DNA of 64,000 nt from Acidovorax sp. RAC01 (GCF_001714725.1 NZ_CP016447.1:2495001-2559000), one strand, 5' to 3'. Positions 32,983 to 45,136 are shown, counted from the first letter of the stretch. Notes: generated by a model from the sequence alone, not told the origin. A program made the numbers and translations.

Positions 32983-34569
32983 ATGAGCCAGATTACCCGC
33001 TGCCCGGCCTGCGCCACCACGTTCAAGGTCGTGGCGGACCAGCTCCGCATCTCGGAGGGCTGGGTGCGCTGCGGGCAGTGCAAGGAAGTGTTCGATGCGT
33101 CGGCCCATCTGCTGGCGCCAGCTGCGCCGCCGTTGCTGCCAGATGTCTCGATGGCAGATGTGCGGCCACCGCCAGCGCCGGTGGTCCGCAAGGCGGTGGA
33201 GAAAGCCTGGGGGGCAGGCGCTGCGCCGCCTGCCATGCCGGGCCCTGGGTCGCGGGTTGCGCGCAGCGGTGCGTCGCCGTCACCATCGTCTGCGCTGGAA
33301 CGGGGCGCCGAGACCGTGGCCGCCGACTCAGTGCCCGCGGCCACAACGGGTGTGTCCGGTGAAGGCGCCGCCCCGATGTCTGGGCAAGGCCGTCCACCTC
33401 CGGGCGGGGATTCGGCGGGGACCCTCGCGCTGGGCGTACCTGGGCCTGCCGATGCTGTCTCGCCGATGGCGGTTCCCGAGCCCACGGTCCCCGCTTTTCT
33501 GTCAACCTCTGTTGCGCTGTCCGGAAAAACGGACCTTTCGCTGGAGCCTGTGACGCCTTTTCGCTGGCGTACAGATGGTCAGTGCCAGAGTAACGACCGC
33601 CCGAATGCCGATTCCCGCACGCCCAGTTCGTTAGCGCGTCCGACGCCTGGACAAGGCGAGCGAAAGCCGGTTGTAGAGCCCTGGAGTACCCACGGCGGTG
33701 CGGGTGCCGATGCTGGTTCGTCAGCCTATCCGCCTCTGGAGCTGCCCATCCGGCCTGGCACACGGCGGGCGGATGCGGCACCCGCCAACGCCGATCCAGC
33801 CTCACCGCATCCGGACGCCGACGTGCCGGAGCCCGACCTGGAAGACTTGCCGGGGAAAGCCGGTTCTGAGAGTCCTGCCGATTCCCGGCACGCAGCCCCC
33901 GCGCGCGGCGCCCATTTGGCAACGACGACCGATGCACCGTTGACGGCCGAAGGTGCACCCGAGAAGGTTTCGCAAGGGTCCCAGCCTCTGCAGAAGGATC
34001 GGGATGATGAAGGCGAGGACGAGGACGAGGAAGAAGCGCTACCCGAGCCTGAGCCGGAGGTGAGCTTTGTCGTTGCGGCACGGCGCAAGGCGTTCTGGCG
34101 CCGGCCATTGGTGCGCACTCTGCTGGTCTTGTTATCGCTGGTGCTGCTGGGCGGGCTTGCCGCTCAGGTGGCTGTCCAGGAGCGAGACCGGATCGCAGCC
34201 ACCGAGCCACGCCTGCGACCCTGGCTGGTCCTGCTGTGCGAGCCCATAGGCTGCGAGCTTGCGCCCCGGCGTCAGATCTCCGATGTAGTGATCGACAGCT
34301 CGTCCTTCAACAAGGCGCGGGGTGACAGCTATCTTCTGAACCTGACCCTGAAGAATCAGGCTTCCATCCCCCTGGCCATGCCAGCGATGGAGCTCACCCT
34401 TACCGATGCCCAGGACCAGCCTGTATTGCGACGCATTCTTTTGCCCAACGACATGGGTGCCCCTGCAGAAATGCCCGCACGCGGGGAGTGGGGCACGTCC
34501 GTATCGGTGGTCGTGACCACCGGGGGGGCGCGTGTGGCCGGCTACCGGCTGCTGGCGTTCTATCCCTGA
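32983..34569 (+). CDS. Zinc-ribbon (MJ0042) and DUF3426 membrane protein
   Basis: The 528-residue protein begins with a zinc-ribbon of the MJ0042 type (RCPACATTFKV ... WVRCGQCKEVFDA, residues about 7-40). A long low-complexity Pro/Ala/Glu-rich section follows (about 45-355), then one transmembrane helix (about 371-392) and a C-terminal beta-rich DUF3426 region ending RVAGYRLLAFYP. The family is widespread in Betaproteobacteria beside prmA. Its role is unknown. The topology suggests a cytoplasmic zinc-ribbon and a periplasmic tail. Confidence 0.85.
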   Translation: MSQITRCPACATTFKVVADQLRISEGWVRCGQCKEVFDASAHLLAPAAPPLLPDVSMADVRPPPAPVVRKAVEKAWGAGAAPPAMPGPGSRVARSGASPSPSSALERGAETVAADSVPAATTGVSGEGAAPMSGQGRPPPGGDSAGTLALGVPGPADAVSPMAVPEPTVPAFLSTSVALSGKTDLSLEPVTPFRWRTDGQCQSNDRPNADSRTPSSLARPTPGQGERKPVVEPWSTHGGAGADAGSSAYPPLELPIRPGTRRADAAPANADPASPHPDADVPEPDLEDLPGKAGSESPADSRHAAPARGAHLATTTDAPLTAEGAPEKVSQGSQPLQKDRDDEGEDEDEEEALPEPEPEVSFVVAARRKAFWRRPLVRTLLVLLSLVLLGGLAAQVAVQERDRIAATEPRLRPWLVLLCEPIGCELAPRRQISDVVIDSSSFNKARGDSYLLNLTLKNQASIPLAMPAMELTLTDAQDQPVLRRILLPNDMGAPAEMPARGEWGTSVSVVVTTGGARVAGYRLLAFYP

Positions 34570-34606
34570 CCTTTCCTCCTTCATCCACCTGACTGCACCC
34601 CAAACT

Positions 34607-35503
34607 ATGGCAGCTCTTATCTGCGGTTCTCTCGCCTTCGACACGATCATGAGTTTTGAGGGCCGGTTCGCGGAGCAGATCCTCCCTGATCAGCTCCACA
34701 TCCTGAACGTATCGTTTCTGGTGCCGTCGCTGCGGCGCGACTTCGGCGGATGTGCCGGCAACATCGCGTACAGCCTCAAGCTCCTCGGCGGGGAGCCGCT
34801 TCCCATGGCCATGCTCGGCAGCGATGGCGGCGAGTACGTACAGCGCCTCCAAACGCTGGGCATCAGCACGCGCCATGTGGGCCAGGTGGACGATACGTAC
34901 ACCGCGCAGGCAATGATCATGACCGACCGCGACAACAACCAGATCACCGCGTTCCACCCCGGGGCGATGATGCAGGCGCATGTCAACCGCATTGAGCGCA
35001 ACCCGGCGGTCCAGGTCGGGATCATCTCGCCCGATGGCCGTGACGCCATGCTGGAGCATGCAGCGCAATTCGTGGCGGCTGGCATTCCATTCGTGTTCGA
35101 TCCGGGGCAGGGTCTGCCCATGTTCAATGGCGAAGAGCTGGGTCGCTTTGTCGAACAGGCGTCGTGGGTCACGGTGAACGACTACGAGGGCAAGATGCTG
35201 TGCGATCGTACGGGCTGGTCGCTTGAAGACATCTCGCGCAAGGTCGAGGGGCTGGTGGTGACGCTGGGCGCCGAAGGCTGCGAAGTGTGGGTGCAGGGTG
35301 CGCGAACCCACGTGCCGCCCGTGGCGCCTGCCCAGGTGGTAGACCCGACCGGGTGTGGTGATGCCTGGCGTGGGGCGCTGCTCTTTGGCCTGGAAAAGGG
35401 CTGGCCTCTGGTGCGTTGCGCCGAGCTTGGAAATCGCGTCGGCGCATTGAAGATCGCGCAGCGCGGTCCGCAGAACTACACACTGGACTTTGACCCCGCC
35501 TGA
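34607..35503 (+). CDS. PfkB-family carbohydrate/nucleoside kinase (adenosine-kinase-like)
   Basis: The 298-residue protein starts MAALICGSLAFDTIMSFEGRF and has FGGCAGNIAYSLKLLGG (PfkB signature 1) and VVDPTGCGDAWRGALLFGLEKGW (signature 2, with the catalytic Asp in GCGD). The context GGCAGN and length fit the bacterial sugar/adenosine kinase subgroup. It should use ATP to phosphorylate a sugar or nucleoside; the substrate is uncertain. The start is the ATG 38 bp after the DUF3426 gene stop, preceded by no strong ribosome-binding site. Confidence 0.82.
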   Translation: MAALICGSLAFDTIMSFEGRFAEQILPDQLHILNVSFLVPSLRRDFGGCAGNIAYSLKLLGGEPLPMAMLGSDGGEYVQRLQTLGISTRHVGQVDDTYTAQAMIMTDRDNNQITAFHPGAMMQAHVNRIERNPAVQVGIISPDGRDAMLEHAAQFVAAGIPFVFDPGQGLPMFNGEELGRFVEQASWVTVNDYEGKMLCDRTGWSLEDISRKVEGLVVTLGAEGCEVWVQGARTHVPPVAPAQVVDPTGCGDAWRGALLFGLEKGWPLVRCAELGNRVGALKIAQRGPQNYTLDFDPA

Positions 35504-35868
35504 TCCGTGCGTTCGTGGACGGGAACTTGTGCCGTGCTCTGTAAGCGTCGAATGGCGCGGTAGCCCGGCTGGCGAGGTGGCACTGTGACGCAGTGCCCCA
35601 AGCCGGTTCCAGGGCGGCAATTTCGTGTGCGGGAGGCTGGGGCGGTGAATCCCGCGCAGCGACGACCGTCGGCTCGAACGTGGCGGCGCCGAATGGTGTT
35701 GGGTCGCACTCAACGCCCTATCAGTGCCCTGCTGCCGCCCTCCGCGAGGGGAAGAGAACCCTTAGCTCGTCCGGTAGCCTCCGGGCCGGGGCAGATTCAG
35801 TGATCATCGTACGGCCATAAAAAAACCCGGTACCGAGGTACCGGGTTTGAGCAAGACGCGTGCTGCGA
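35504..35868. other. Intergenic region between convergent PfkB-kinase and H1-like genes
   Basis: This 365-bp region has no convincing gene. Its right part holds a perfect hairpin terminator for the minus-strand H1-like gene (35819-35848). The rest is GC-rich without recognised motifs. Confidence 0.5.
35819..35848 (-). terminator. Rho-independent terminator of the H1-like gene
   Basis: AAACCCGGTACC (35823-35834) and GGTACCGGGTTT (35837-35848) form a perfect 12-bp inverted repeat. The run of A on its left becomes a U-run on the minus strand. Confidence 0.88.
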
Positions 35869-36384
35869 TCAGGGCTTGTTGCCCGTCGGGAACGGCCATG
35901 CTGCCTGGGGGTTGAGCGTGGTCTGCGCTGCGGGTGCTGCAGGAGCGGACGCAGCAGGGGCAGGGGCCTTGGGGGCCTTCTTGGCCGGAGCTGCCTTCTT
36001 TGCCGGGGCGGCTTTGGATGGGCTGGCCTTCTTTGCAGCCGCTGCCTTCTTGGCCGGAGCAGCCTTCTTCGCGGGAGCAGCTGCCTTCTTGGCGGGGGCC
36101 GTGTTTTTTGCGGCTACGGCCTTCTTGGCGGGCGCAGCCTTCTTCGCAGGTGCAGCTGCCTTCTTGGCGGGCGCAGCCTTCTTTGCAGGTGCAGCTGCCT
36201 TCTTGGCGGGCGCAGCCTTCTTCGCAGGTGCAGCTGCCTTCTTGGCGGGTGCAGCCTTCTTCGCAGGTGCAGCTGCCTTCTTGGCGGGTGCAGCCTTCTT
36301 TGCAGGTGCAGCTGCCTTCTTGGCGGGTGCAGCCTTCTTCGCGGGGGTTGCCTTGCTAGCGGCGGTCTTTTTCGCAGTTGCCAT
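35869..36384 (-). CDS. Histone H1-like Lys/Ala/Pro-rich DNA-binding protein
   Basis: The 171-residue protein starts MATAKKTAASKATPAKK and consists mainly of a 13-residue repeat (PAKKAAAPAKKAA), like eukaryotic H1 tails and AlgP/Hq1-type bacterial proteins. It should bind DNA non-specifically and affect nucleoid structure. The last 30 residues leave the repeat and end LNPQAAWPFPTGNKP. Two ATGs stand in tandem; the second (36384) is chosen because AAGGAG lies 6 nt before it, against 3 nt for the first. The antisense strand also shows a long open frame, an artefact of the repeat composition. Confidence 0.85.
   Translation of the reverse strand: MATAKKTAASKATPAKKAAPAKKAAAPAKKAAPAKKAAAPAKKAAPAKKAAAPAKKAAPAKKAAAPAKKAAPAKKAAAPAKKAAPAKKAVAAKNTAPAKKAAAPAKKAAPAKKAAAAKKASPSKAAPAKKAAPAKKAPKAPAPAASAPAAPAAQTTLNPQAAWPFPTGNKP
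36121..36345. repeat. Tandem 39-bp repeat encoding PAKKAAAPAKKAA units
   Basis: About five near-identical 39-bp units (13 codons) follow one another in the H1-like gene, differing at a few third-codon positions (ggc/ggt, ttc/ttt). Slippage between units would change protein length without shifting the frame. Confidence 0.8.
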
Positions 36385-36569
36385 CATGTTCTCCTTGGGT
36401 CAATTTGCAAAGAGCACTTCCTGTCTACAGTGGACAGGCAGCGATCCATGGGGATGGATGAAGCTCCATCCCCATGAACAGGGGACCACCCGGCTTCCGG
36501 CGCCATTCGGCGACTCTTGATCAGGAAGATGGGTGGAGAAATCCATGGTGGTGTGATGCAAGAAAGGCG

Positions 36570-37745
36570 CTAGTCCCAGGACAGCGCACCACCAGACTGA
36601 TACTCGATGACCCGGGTCTCGAAGAAGTTGCGTTCCTTCTTCAGGTCAATCATTTCGCTCATCCACGGAAACGGGTTTTCCTCGTTCGGGAAAAGTGTTT
36701 CCAGGCCAATCTGCGTGGCGCGGCGATTGGCGATGTAGCGCAGGTAGCCCTTGAACATGGAAGCATTCATGCCCAGAACGCCGCGGGGCATGGTGTCTTC
36801 CGCGTAGCGGTATTCCAGTTCCACTGCCTTGAGGAACAGCGCCTTGATTTCAGCCTTGAAATCTGCCGTCCACAGGTGCGGGTTCTCCAGCTTGAGCTGG
36901 TTGATGAGGTCGATGCCGAAATTGCAATGCATCGATTCGTCGCGCAGGATGTACTGGTACTGCTCTGCAGCGCCCGTCATCTTGTTCTGACGGCCCAGGG
37001 CCAGGATCTGGGTGAAGCCGACGTAGAAGAACAGGCCTTCCATCAGGCACGCAAAAACGATCAGCGACTTCAGCAGCGTCTGGTCGTTTTCGGGTGTACC
37101 CGTGTTGAAGTTCGGATCCATGATCGCTTCGATGAACGGGATCAGGAACTCGTCCTTGTCGCGGATCGACTGGACTTCGTTGTAGGCGTTGAAGATCTCG
37201 CTTTCGTCCAGGCCGAGCGATTCCACGATGTACTGGTACGCATGCGTGTGAATCGCCTCTTCGAATGCCTGACGCAGCAGGAACTGTCGACACTCGGGCG
37301 CGGTGATGTGGCGGTACGTGCCCAGCACGATGTTGTTGGCAGCCAGCGAGTCGGCGGTCACGAAGAAGCCGAGGTTGCGCTTGATGATGCGGCGCTCGTC
37401 ATCGGTGAGACCGTTGGGGTCCTTCCACAGCGCGATGTCCCGCGTCATGTTGACTTCCTGCGGCATCCAGTGATTTGCGCAGGTGGCCAGGTATTTCTCC
37501 CACGCCCATTTGTACTTGAACGGAACCAGTTGGTTCACGTCGGTCTGGCCGTTGATGATGCGCTTGTCGGCAGCGTTCACACGGCGGTGTGCAGCAGCGG
37601 CCGTCGGGGTTGCAGCCGCACCAGGTGCGGGGGCGGAGGCAGGCTGGAAAGCGAGGGGCGGCTGTCCCGCCAGGCGATCATTTTGCAGAGCGCCGTCCAG
37701 TTGATTTTGCGATGAGGGCTTGACTTCTTCGTCCCAGGTCAACAT
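36570..37745 (-). CDS. nrdB: Class Ia ribonucleotide reductase beta subunit
   Basis: The 391-residue protein provides the diiron-tyrosyl radical for NrdA. Key segments are [22 protein letters not shown], in which the Tyr of THAY is at the radical position and the Glu/His are iron ligands, and [17 protein letters not shown] with further ligands. The start [13 protein letters not shown] is 136 bp after the nrdA stop; the open frame continues far upstream but encodes unrelated sequence. The N-terminal 55 residues are Ala/Pro-rich. It is transcribed with nrdA behind two NrdR boxes. Confidence 0.94.
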   Translation of the reverse strand: MLTWDEEVKPSSQNQLDGALQNDRLAGQPPLAFQPASAPAPGAAATPTAAAAHRRVNAADKRIINGQTDVNQLVPFKYKWAWEKYLATCANHWMPQEVNMTRDIALWKDPNGLTDDERRIIKRNLGFFVTADSLAANNIVLGTYRHITAPECRQFLLRQAFEEAIHTHAYQYIVESLGLDESEIFNAYNEVQSIRDKDEFLIPFIEAIMDPNFNTGTPENDQTLLKSLIVFACLMEGLFFYVGFTQILALGRQNKMTGAAEQYQYILRDESMHCNFGIDLINQLKLENPHLWTADFKAEIKALFLKAVELEYRYAEDTMPRGVLGMNASMFKGYLRYIANRRATQIGLETLFPNEENPFPWMSEMIDLKKERNFFETRVIEYQSGGALSWD

Positions 37746-37840
37746 AGATTTTCCAGTGTTCGGATTATGAAAGCAGTGCTGCGAAAAGGAAAGCATCAAA
37801 GCGTTATCCAGCAACGTTTTTGTTGCTTCACAGCACATGA

Positions 37841-37870
37841 GCGACGCCCTGGACATGGTCCGGGCGTCGC
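37841..37870 (-). other. Long hairpin in the nrdA-nrdB intercistronic region
   Basis: GCGACGCCC-T-GGAC pairs with GTCC-GGGCGTCGC (37841-37870), a 13-bp stem with one bulge and a 3-nt loop. It begins 11 nt after the nrdA stop and is not followed by a U-run, so it is more likely to be an mRNA stability or processing element than a terminator. A second small inverted repeat (AGCAAC/GTTGCT) lies next to it toward nrdB. Confidence 0.6.
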
Positions 37871-37881
37871 AGGGGATCAGG

Positions 37882-40824
<2,943 letters not shown>

Positions 40825-40899
40825 GGGTTTCCTCTTCTGTGGGCTGTCTGGGGGGCGGGCCGCGGGGCCGCCGGGGATGGGGTGGGCTTGGACTGCCGC

Positions 40900-40915
40900 A
40901 CACTATATATGGTGT
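40900..40915. promoter_or_regulatory. NrdR box 1 upstream of nrdAB
   Basis: ACACTATATATGGTGT is a 16-bp match to the NrdR consensus ACACwAwATATwGTGT, with near-perfect dyad symmetry. It lies 76-91 bp upstream of the nrdA start. NrdR is the repressor of class I-III ribonucleotide reductase genes in most bacteria. Confidence 0.85.
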
Positions 40916-40931
40916 GCGGATGGCATTCAAG

Positions 40932-40947
40932 ACACTACCGGTAGTGT
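40932..40947. promoter_or_regulatory. NrdR box 2 upstream of nrdAB
   Basis: ACACTACCGGTAGTGT is a perfect 16-bp palindrome with the ACACTA/TAGTGT arms of an NrdR site. It starts 32 bp from the first box, about three helical turns, the usual spacing of tandem NrdR boxes. The centre (CCGG) departs from the AT-rich consensus. Confidence 0.8.
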
Positions 40948-41175
40948 ACCGCCCGAAACGGCGCCAAAAGATGAAACGGGCTGTAGGCGGCCTGAATGGA
41001 GTGCTGCCGGCCTGCCGTGCGGGGCCTTGGTGGATGCGGGATTGGTGGACAAGACCCGCGAAAAATAAGCCCTTGCAAGCGGTTTTAGCGCCGTGACCAG
41101 CGTCAATGCTGGGCCTGCGAAAAAGGATCGCCCCGGTAAATTATTTGCGGCCTGATGCGCAAGCGCGACGCGCCT

Positions 41176-41799
41176 TCAGCGGGCGTTGCCGTGTGGGGGG
41201 CCTGAATCGGGGGGGAAACGCCCTGCGGGCCAGCCCGACAACTGCCGCAGCAGCGTCCAGTCGAAGCCGGCCCCCGGGTCCTGCTTGCGTCCGGGGGCGA
41301 TGTGCTCGTGGCCCGCGACGTACCCGATGGGGTAGCGCTGTGCAATCGCATCGCACAGCCTTACCAGTGTGTCGTACTGCGGCCGCTCGAACCGCATGCC
41401 CTCCAGGCCTTCCAGTTCGATGCCGATGGAGTCATCGTTGCACTGCGGGCGGCCGCGGTAGCTGGAGGCTCCGGCGTGCCATGCGCGCCGGTCGCAGTCG
41501 ACGAACTGCGTCAGGTGCCCGCTGCGGTCGATGAAAAAATGGGCAGATACCTCCAGCCCCCGTATGGTCTGAAAGTATGGATGGGCGTCCCAGTCCAGTG
41601 TGTTGGTGAAAAGCCGGTGCACGGCATCGCCGCCAAACTCGCCGGGCGGGAGGCTGATCGAATGCACCACGACCAGGTCGATCGTGGCCCCAGCGGGCCG
41701 TGGACCGTGGTTGGGCGAATCCACCCGCGTTGCACACGCATACCATCCACCGGCCCAACCGCAAGGGCCCGGCGCTTCATCCTTGTCCGATGTCTTCAT
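41176..41799 (-). CDS. ampD: N-acetyl-anhydromuramyl-L-alanine amidase AmpD
   Basis: The 207-residue zinc amidase cleaves the stem peptide from 1,6-anhydroMurNAc during murein recycling. The first zinc His is in IDLVVVHSISLPPGEFGGD, the catalytic Glu is in DSIGIELEGLEG, and GHEHIAPGRKQDPGAGFDW supplies the second His and Asp ligands. There is no signal peptide, as expected for cytosolic AmpD. The start MKTSDKDEAPG overlaps the end of pilR by 23 nt. Mpl, which acts after AmpD in recycling, is in this window about 13 kb upstream. Confidence 0.92.
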   Translation of the reverse strand: MKTSDKDEAPGPCGWAGGWYACATRVDSPNHGPRPAGATIDLVVVHSISLPPGEFGGDAVHRLFTNTLDWDAHPYFQTIRGLEVSAHFFIDRSGHLTQFVDCDRRAWHAGASSYRGRPQCNDDSIGIELEGLEGMRFERPQYDTLVRLCDAIAQRYPIGYVAGHEHIAPGRKQDPGAGFDWTLLRQLSGWPAGRFPPDSGPPHGNAR

Positions 41800-43336
41800 T
41801 GGGATCCGGATCCCCGGGCAGGGCAATGTTCAGCCGCGCAATGCGGTAGCGAATCTGCCGCAGGCTGATGCCCAGGCGGGCAGCGGTTGCCGTGCGGTTG
41901 AAATTGGCTTCGCGCAGCGCGCGCACCAGAATGTCGCGCTCCTGCTGGTCGAGCCATGCCTGCAGGTCGTTGGGCAGGGCCACGGTGCTGCCTGCGCTGG
42001 GCTGGGGCGGGGCGTAGCCTGCCATTGAACCTGCGCTGGGAACCACGGCACCTCCTGCGGCGATCGGCGTTGTCAGCCCTTGCGTTGCGGCCGAGAGCGC
42101 AAGACGCGGGGCACCTCCCTCGGCCGATGCCGATGGGCAGTCCACCTGGAGTTCGTCGCCATCGCTGAGCGCCACTGCGCGGTGCAGCAGGTTTTCCAGT
42201 TCACGCACATTGCCGGTCAGCGGGTGGGCGGCTATCGCATCCAAAGCCCGCGCGGTGAGCGCCGGTGCCGGCATGCCTGATTCGTGCGAGATGCGGGTGA
42301 GAAGGGCCGTGCACAACGCAGGCAAGTCCTCCCGCCGCTCACGCAGGGGAGGGATCACGATTTCGATGACGTTCAGCCGGTAGTAGAGATCCTGCCGGAA
42401 GCGACCTGACTGCACATCGGCCGCGAGGTCGCGGTGGGTGGCGCTCACGATGCGCACGTCCACCGTTTCTTCCTGGGTGGAGCCCAGCGGTCGCACGCTG
42501 CGCTCCTGGATGGCCCGCAGCAGCTTGGACTGCATCGCCAGCGGAAGGTCGCCGATTTCGTCGAGAAACAGTGTGCCGCCACGCGCGGCCTGGAAGTAGC
42601 CATCGCGGTCCTGGGCCGCGCCGGTGTACGAGCCCTTGCGGGCGCCAAAGAACTCGGCCTCCAGCAGGTTTTCCGGGATGGCACCGCAGTTGACGGCCAC
42701 CAGCGGCCCGTCGGCGCGCTGGCTGCAGGCATGCAGGGCCTGGGCGACCAGTTCCTTGCCGGTGCCCGATTCGCCGTGGATCAGCACTGGCGCCATACCC
42801 CGGGACACCTTGAGCACGCGCTGTTTGACGTTGTGCATGGCCTCGGATTCGCCCACCAGCCGGTCCAGCGCGTGGGAGCTGCCCAGCACGTCCCCCCCCG
42901 TGGTGACTCCGTTGCGGCTCTGGTTGCCGCCGCTGCGCAGTGCGCGGGGCGCAGGAACCCCGCCGCTGCCCTGGACGGCAGAGGCCACCACCGAGCGGAA
43001 CTGCTTGAGGTCCACCGGCTTCGTGAGGTAGTCGAATGCGCCCGAGCGCAGGGCCTCGACCGCATTTTCTGCCGAGCCATAGGCCGTCATCACCACACAG
43101 CGCTCGCGGCGCTGCTGTTCCCGCAGGTCCTGTAGCAGTTCCATGCCAAAGCCGTCGGGCAGGCGCATGTCGGTGATGACCGCGTCGAATTTCTGGTTGC
43201 GCAGCTGCTCGCGCGCCTCCTGTACGCTGGACGCGGTCTCCACGCGGTAGCCCTCGCGCAGCAGTGTCAGTTCGTACAACGTGCGCAGGTCGGGTTCGTC
43301 GTCGACAACAAGAATGGATGCGGCAGGTGCGTTCAT
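41777..43336 (-). CDS. pilR: PilR, sigma-54 response regulator of type IV pili
   Basis: The 519-residue regulator has a receiver domain (phospho-acceptor Asp56 in AVITDMRLP) and a sigma-54 AAA+ domain with Walker A GESGTGKE and the loop GSYTGA. The C-terminal Fis-type helix-turn-helix is visible as FNRTATAARLGISLRQIRYRIARLN. PilR activates pilA with RpoN. The loop reads GSYTGA, a conservative variant of GAFTGA with the Phe as Tyr; PilR of Pseudomonas has GSFTGA. The partner kinase gene pilS is 87 bp upstream. No pilA is in the window. An Ala/Gly/Pro-rich linker precedes the Fis domain. Confidence 0.92.
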   Translation of the reverse strand: MNAPAASILVVDDEPDLRTLYELTLLREGYRVETASSVQEAREQLRNQKFDAVITDMRLPDGFGMELLQDLREQQRRERCVVMTAYGSAENAVEALRSGAFDYLTKPVDLKQFRSVVASAVQGSGGVPAPRALRSGGNQSRNGVTTGGDVLGSSHALDRLVGESEAMHNVKQRVLKVSRGMAPVLIHGESGTGKELVAQALHACSQRADGPLVAVNCGAIPENLLEAEFFGARKGSYTGAAQDRDGYFQAARGGTLFLDEIGDLPLAMQSKLLRAIQERSVRPLGSTQEETVDVRIVSATHRDLAADVQSGRFRQDLYYRLNVIEIVIPPLRERREDLPALCTALLTRISHESGMPAPALTARALDAIAAHPLTGNVRELENLLHRAVALSDGDELQVDCPSASAEGGAPRLALSAATQGLTTPIAAGGAVVPSAGSMAGYAPPQPSAGSTVALPNDLQAWLDQQERDILVRALREANFNRTATAARLGISLRQIRYRIARLNIALPGDPDPNEDIGQG

Positions 43337-43423
43337 GGCAAATCGGGTCAGAGGCTGAGAGTTTCTAGCCGAGCCGAGGGGTTTGGGCTTGCAGTGCGAG
43401 CATGGATAAGGATTCTCAGTCTC

Positions 43424-45133
43424 TCAGACCACGAAGGTATCAAACAGTGTGGCCGATTCGGAAGGGCGGGTGGTGCGGCGAAAGGCTACCGTAAACGCAT
43501 TCCCGCCGATGTCGCCGCGCGCCGTCGAACGGCCCAGGCGCTGGTAACCAATGGTGGCACCGTGCCGGTGGCACAGCTCGCGGCAGATGTACAGGCCCAG
43601 GCCGCTGGAGCGGCTTTCGGACGAAAAGAACGGCTCGAAAAGATGGCGCTCCACCGATTTGTCCATGGGCGCGCCGTCGCTCCAGACCTGAAGGTGCACC
43701 TGGCCGGTGGGCAGGATGCGGGTGGTCAGCCGCAGCGAGTCGGGCTCGTTGCCCATGTAGCGCAGGGCGTTGTCCAGCAGGTTGACGAGAACGCGCCGCA
43801 AGTGCTCGGGGTCGAACTCCACCTGCGCGGCTGGCGCCTCCAGCGTCACGGTCGCTCGGCGGCGGTCTGGCTCCTGGCCCTGCCAGTCCTGCCAGATCTG
43901 GGCCACCGTTTCGTCCAGCGGCACAGTGGAAGCGGGGGCGTGGCTGATCTGGTGCTGCACGCGCGCAATGTCCAGCACCTCTTCGGCGATGCGCGCCAGC
44001 CGGTCGGCGTTTTGCTGCACCATGTGCGCCAGCCGCTTTTGCGCCGGGTCGGTCAGGTCTTCTTCCAGCAGTGCATTGGCCTGGACGATGGCTGCCAGCG
44101 GGTTGCGGATTTCGTGGGCCACCGCGGCCGACATGCGCCCCATGGCCGCCAGTTTTTCGGTGCGCAGGCGGGCTTCCATTTCGCGCAGGTCGTGCAGGAA
44201 CATCACGCACAGCCGCTCGGTCTGCGTCTGCCCCGCCACATCGCGCGTGGCCGTGAGCCAGGTGCGCACATGCAGGCCCATGGGGCTTTGGCCCGGGTGC
44301 AGCAGGTCTGCGTCGGCCGTCTGGGGCTCCTCGCGGCGGAAGGTGCGGCGCGCCAGCAGCACCAGCGGCTGCCAGGGCGGCTCGGACACCAGGGCAAACG
44401 GCAACTCGGGCAGCGTCGCCTTGCCCAGCAACTGCAGCCCGGCCGGATTGGCCAGCCGCACCACATCGTTTTCGTCCACCACCAGCACGCCATCGGTGAG
44501 GTTCTGGATCACCAGCGCACTCACCTGGGTCTGCACACGCGCAGCGATCTGGCTTTGCTGGGCCACCTGCTGTTCGCGCACCAGGCGCGTGGCCAACTGG
44601 TGCACCAGGTAAGTGACCACGAAGTAGCCCGTGCCCGTGAGTGCGCTTTGCAGGTAGCGCGATGCGTCGTCGCCTGCGCCCGTGTAGCCCAGCCACCAGG
44701 CCCAGCCCAGCAGCAGCAGCGAGACAGCCGCTGTCGTGCCCAGCGCCAGCGTGAGGGTTCCCAGCACCGCTGCCATCAGGATGGGCAGCCCGAGCAGCGG
44801 GGTGTAGTTCATGGAGCCGGCCTGCAGCAATTGCAGGGTGGCGATGGCAGCCAGATCGATGCCGATCGACGTCAGCCACTGGGGACCCACGCCACGGGCC
44901 GGGGGGGTGTCGCTGGCCAGCACGCGCAGCAGCAGCGTGGCCAGCAGGTAGGCCCCGCATGCCAGCAGCACCGTGGACTGGCCCGTCTGGTTCATGGCCT
45001 GCCCCACGCCTTGCAGTACGAGCAGCACCACGGCCACCATCACCCGCCCGGTGAGGAAGCCCCGCCACATGCGCACGAACGGCGCATCGGCTAACGAAGC
45101 GGCGCCTGTGGCGCTGGGCGGCGCAGTGGCCAT
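43424..45133 (-). CDS. pilS: PilS, membrane sensor histidine kinase of type IV pili
   Basis: The 569-residue kinase has six predicted membrane segments in residues about 25-205, a PAS-like domain (VIQNLTDGVLVVDENDVVRLANPAG) and an H-box SAAVAHEIRNPLAAIVQ. N and G boxes follow (HLRRVLVNLLDNALRYMG; SSGLGLYICRELC). PilS senses pilin in the membrane and phosphorylates PilR. The gene starts 3 bp after the small PP0621-like gene and is probably cotranscribed with pilR and ampD. Confidence 0.92.
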   Translation of the reverse strand: MATAPPSATGAASLADAPFVRMWRGFLTGRVMVAVVLLVLQGVGQAMNQTGQSTVLLACGAYLLATLLLRVLASDTPPARGVGPQWLTSIGIDLAAIATLQLLQAGSMNYTPLLGLPILMAAVLGTLTLALGTTAAVSLLLLGWAWWLGYTGAGDDASRYLQSALTGTGYFVVTYLVHQLATRLVREQQVAQQSQIAARVQTQVSALVIQNLTDGVLVVDENDVVRLANPAGLQLLGKATLPELPFALVSEPPWQPLVLLARRTFRREEPQTADADLLHPGQSPMGLHVRTWLTATRDVAGQTQTERLCVMFLHDLREMEARLRTEKLAAMGRMSAAVAHEIRNPLAAIVQANALLEEDLTDPAQKRLAHMVQQNADRLARIAEEVLDIARVQHQISHAPASTVPLDETVAQIWQDWQGQEPDRRRATVTLEAPAAQVEFDPEHLRRVLVNLLDNALRYMGNEPDSLRLTTRILPTGQVHLQVWSDGAPMDKSVERHLFEPFFSSESRSSGLGLYICRELCHRHGATIGYQRLGRSTARGDIGGNAFTVAFRRTTRPSESATLFDTFVV

Positions 45134-45136
45134 CGT

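Larger units (their letters stand above)
40825..41175. other. Intergenic region between ampD and nrdA
   Basis: This 351-bp gap separates two minus-strand genes. It holds the two NrdR boxes near nrdA. Between 40950 and 41175 I see no gene and no hairpin with a T-run that would end ampD transcription. Confidence 0.6.

Noticed and set aside
35876..36520. Long open frame on the plus strand opposite the H1-like gene (about 214 residues, Ala/Phe-rich).
   Set aside because: The reverse complement of a Lys/Ala-rich repeat has few stops by composition. The minus-strand gene has a ribosome-binding site, a terminator and a known protein type; the plus-strand frame has none.
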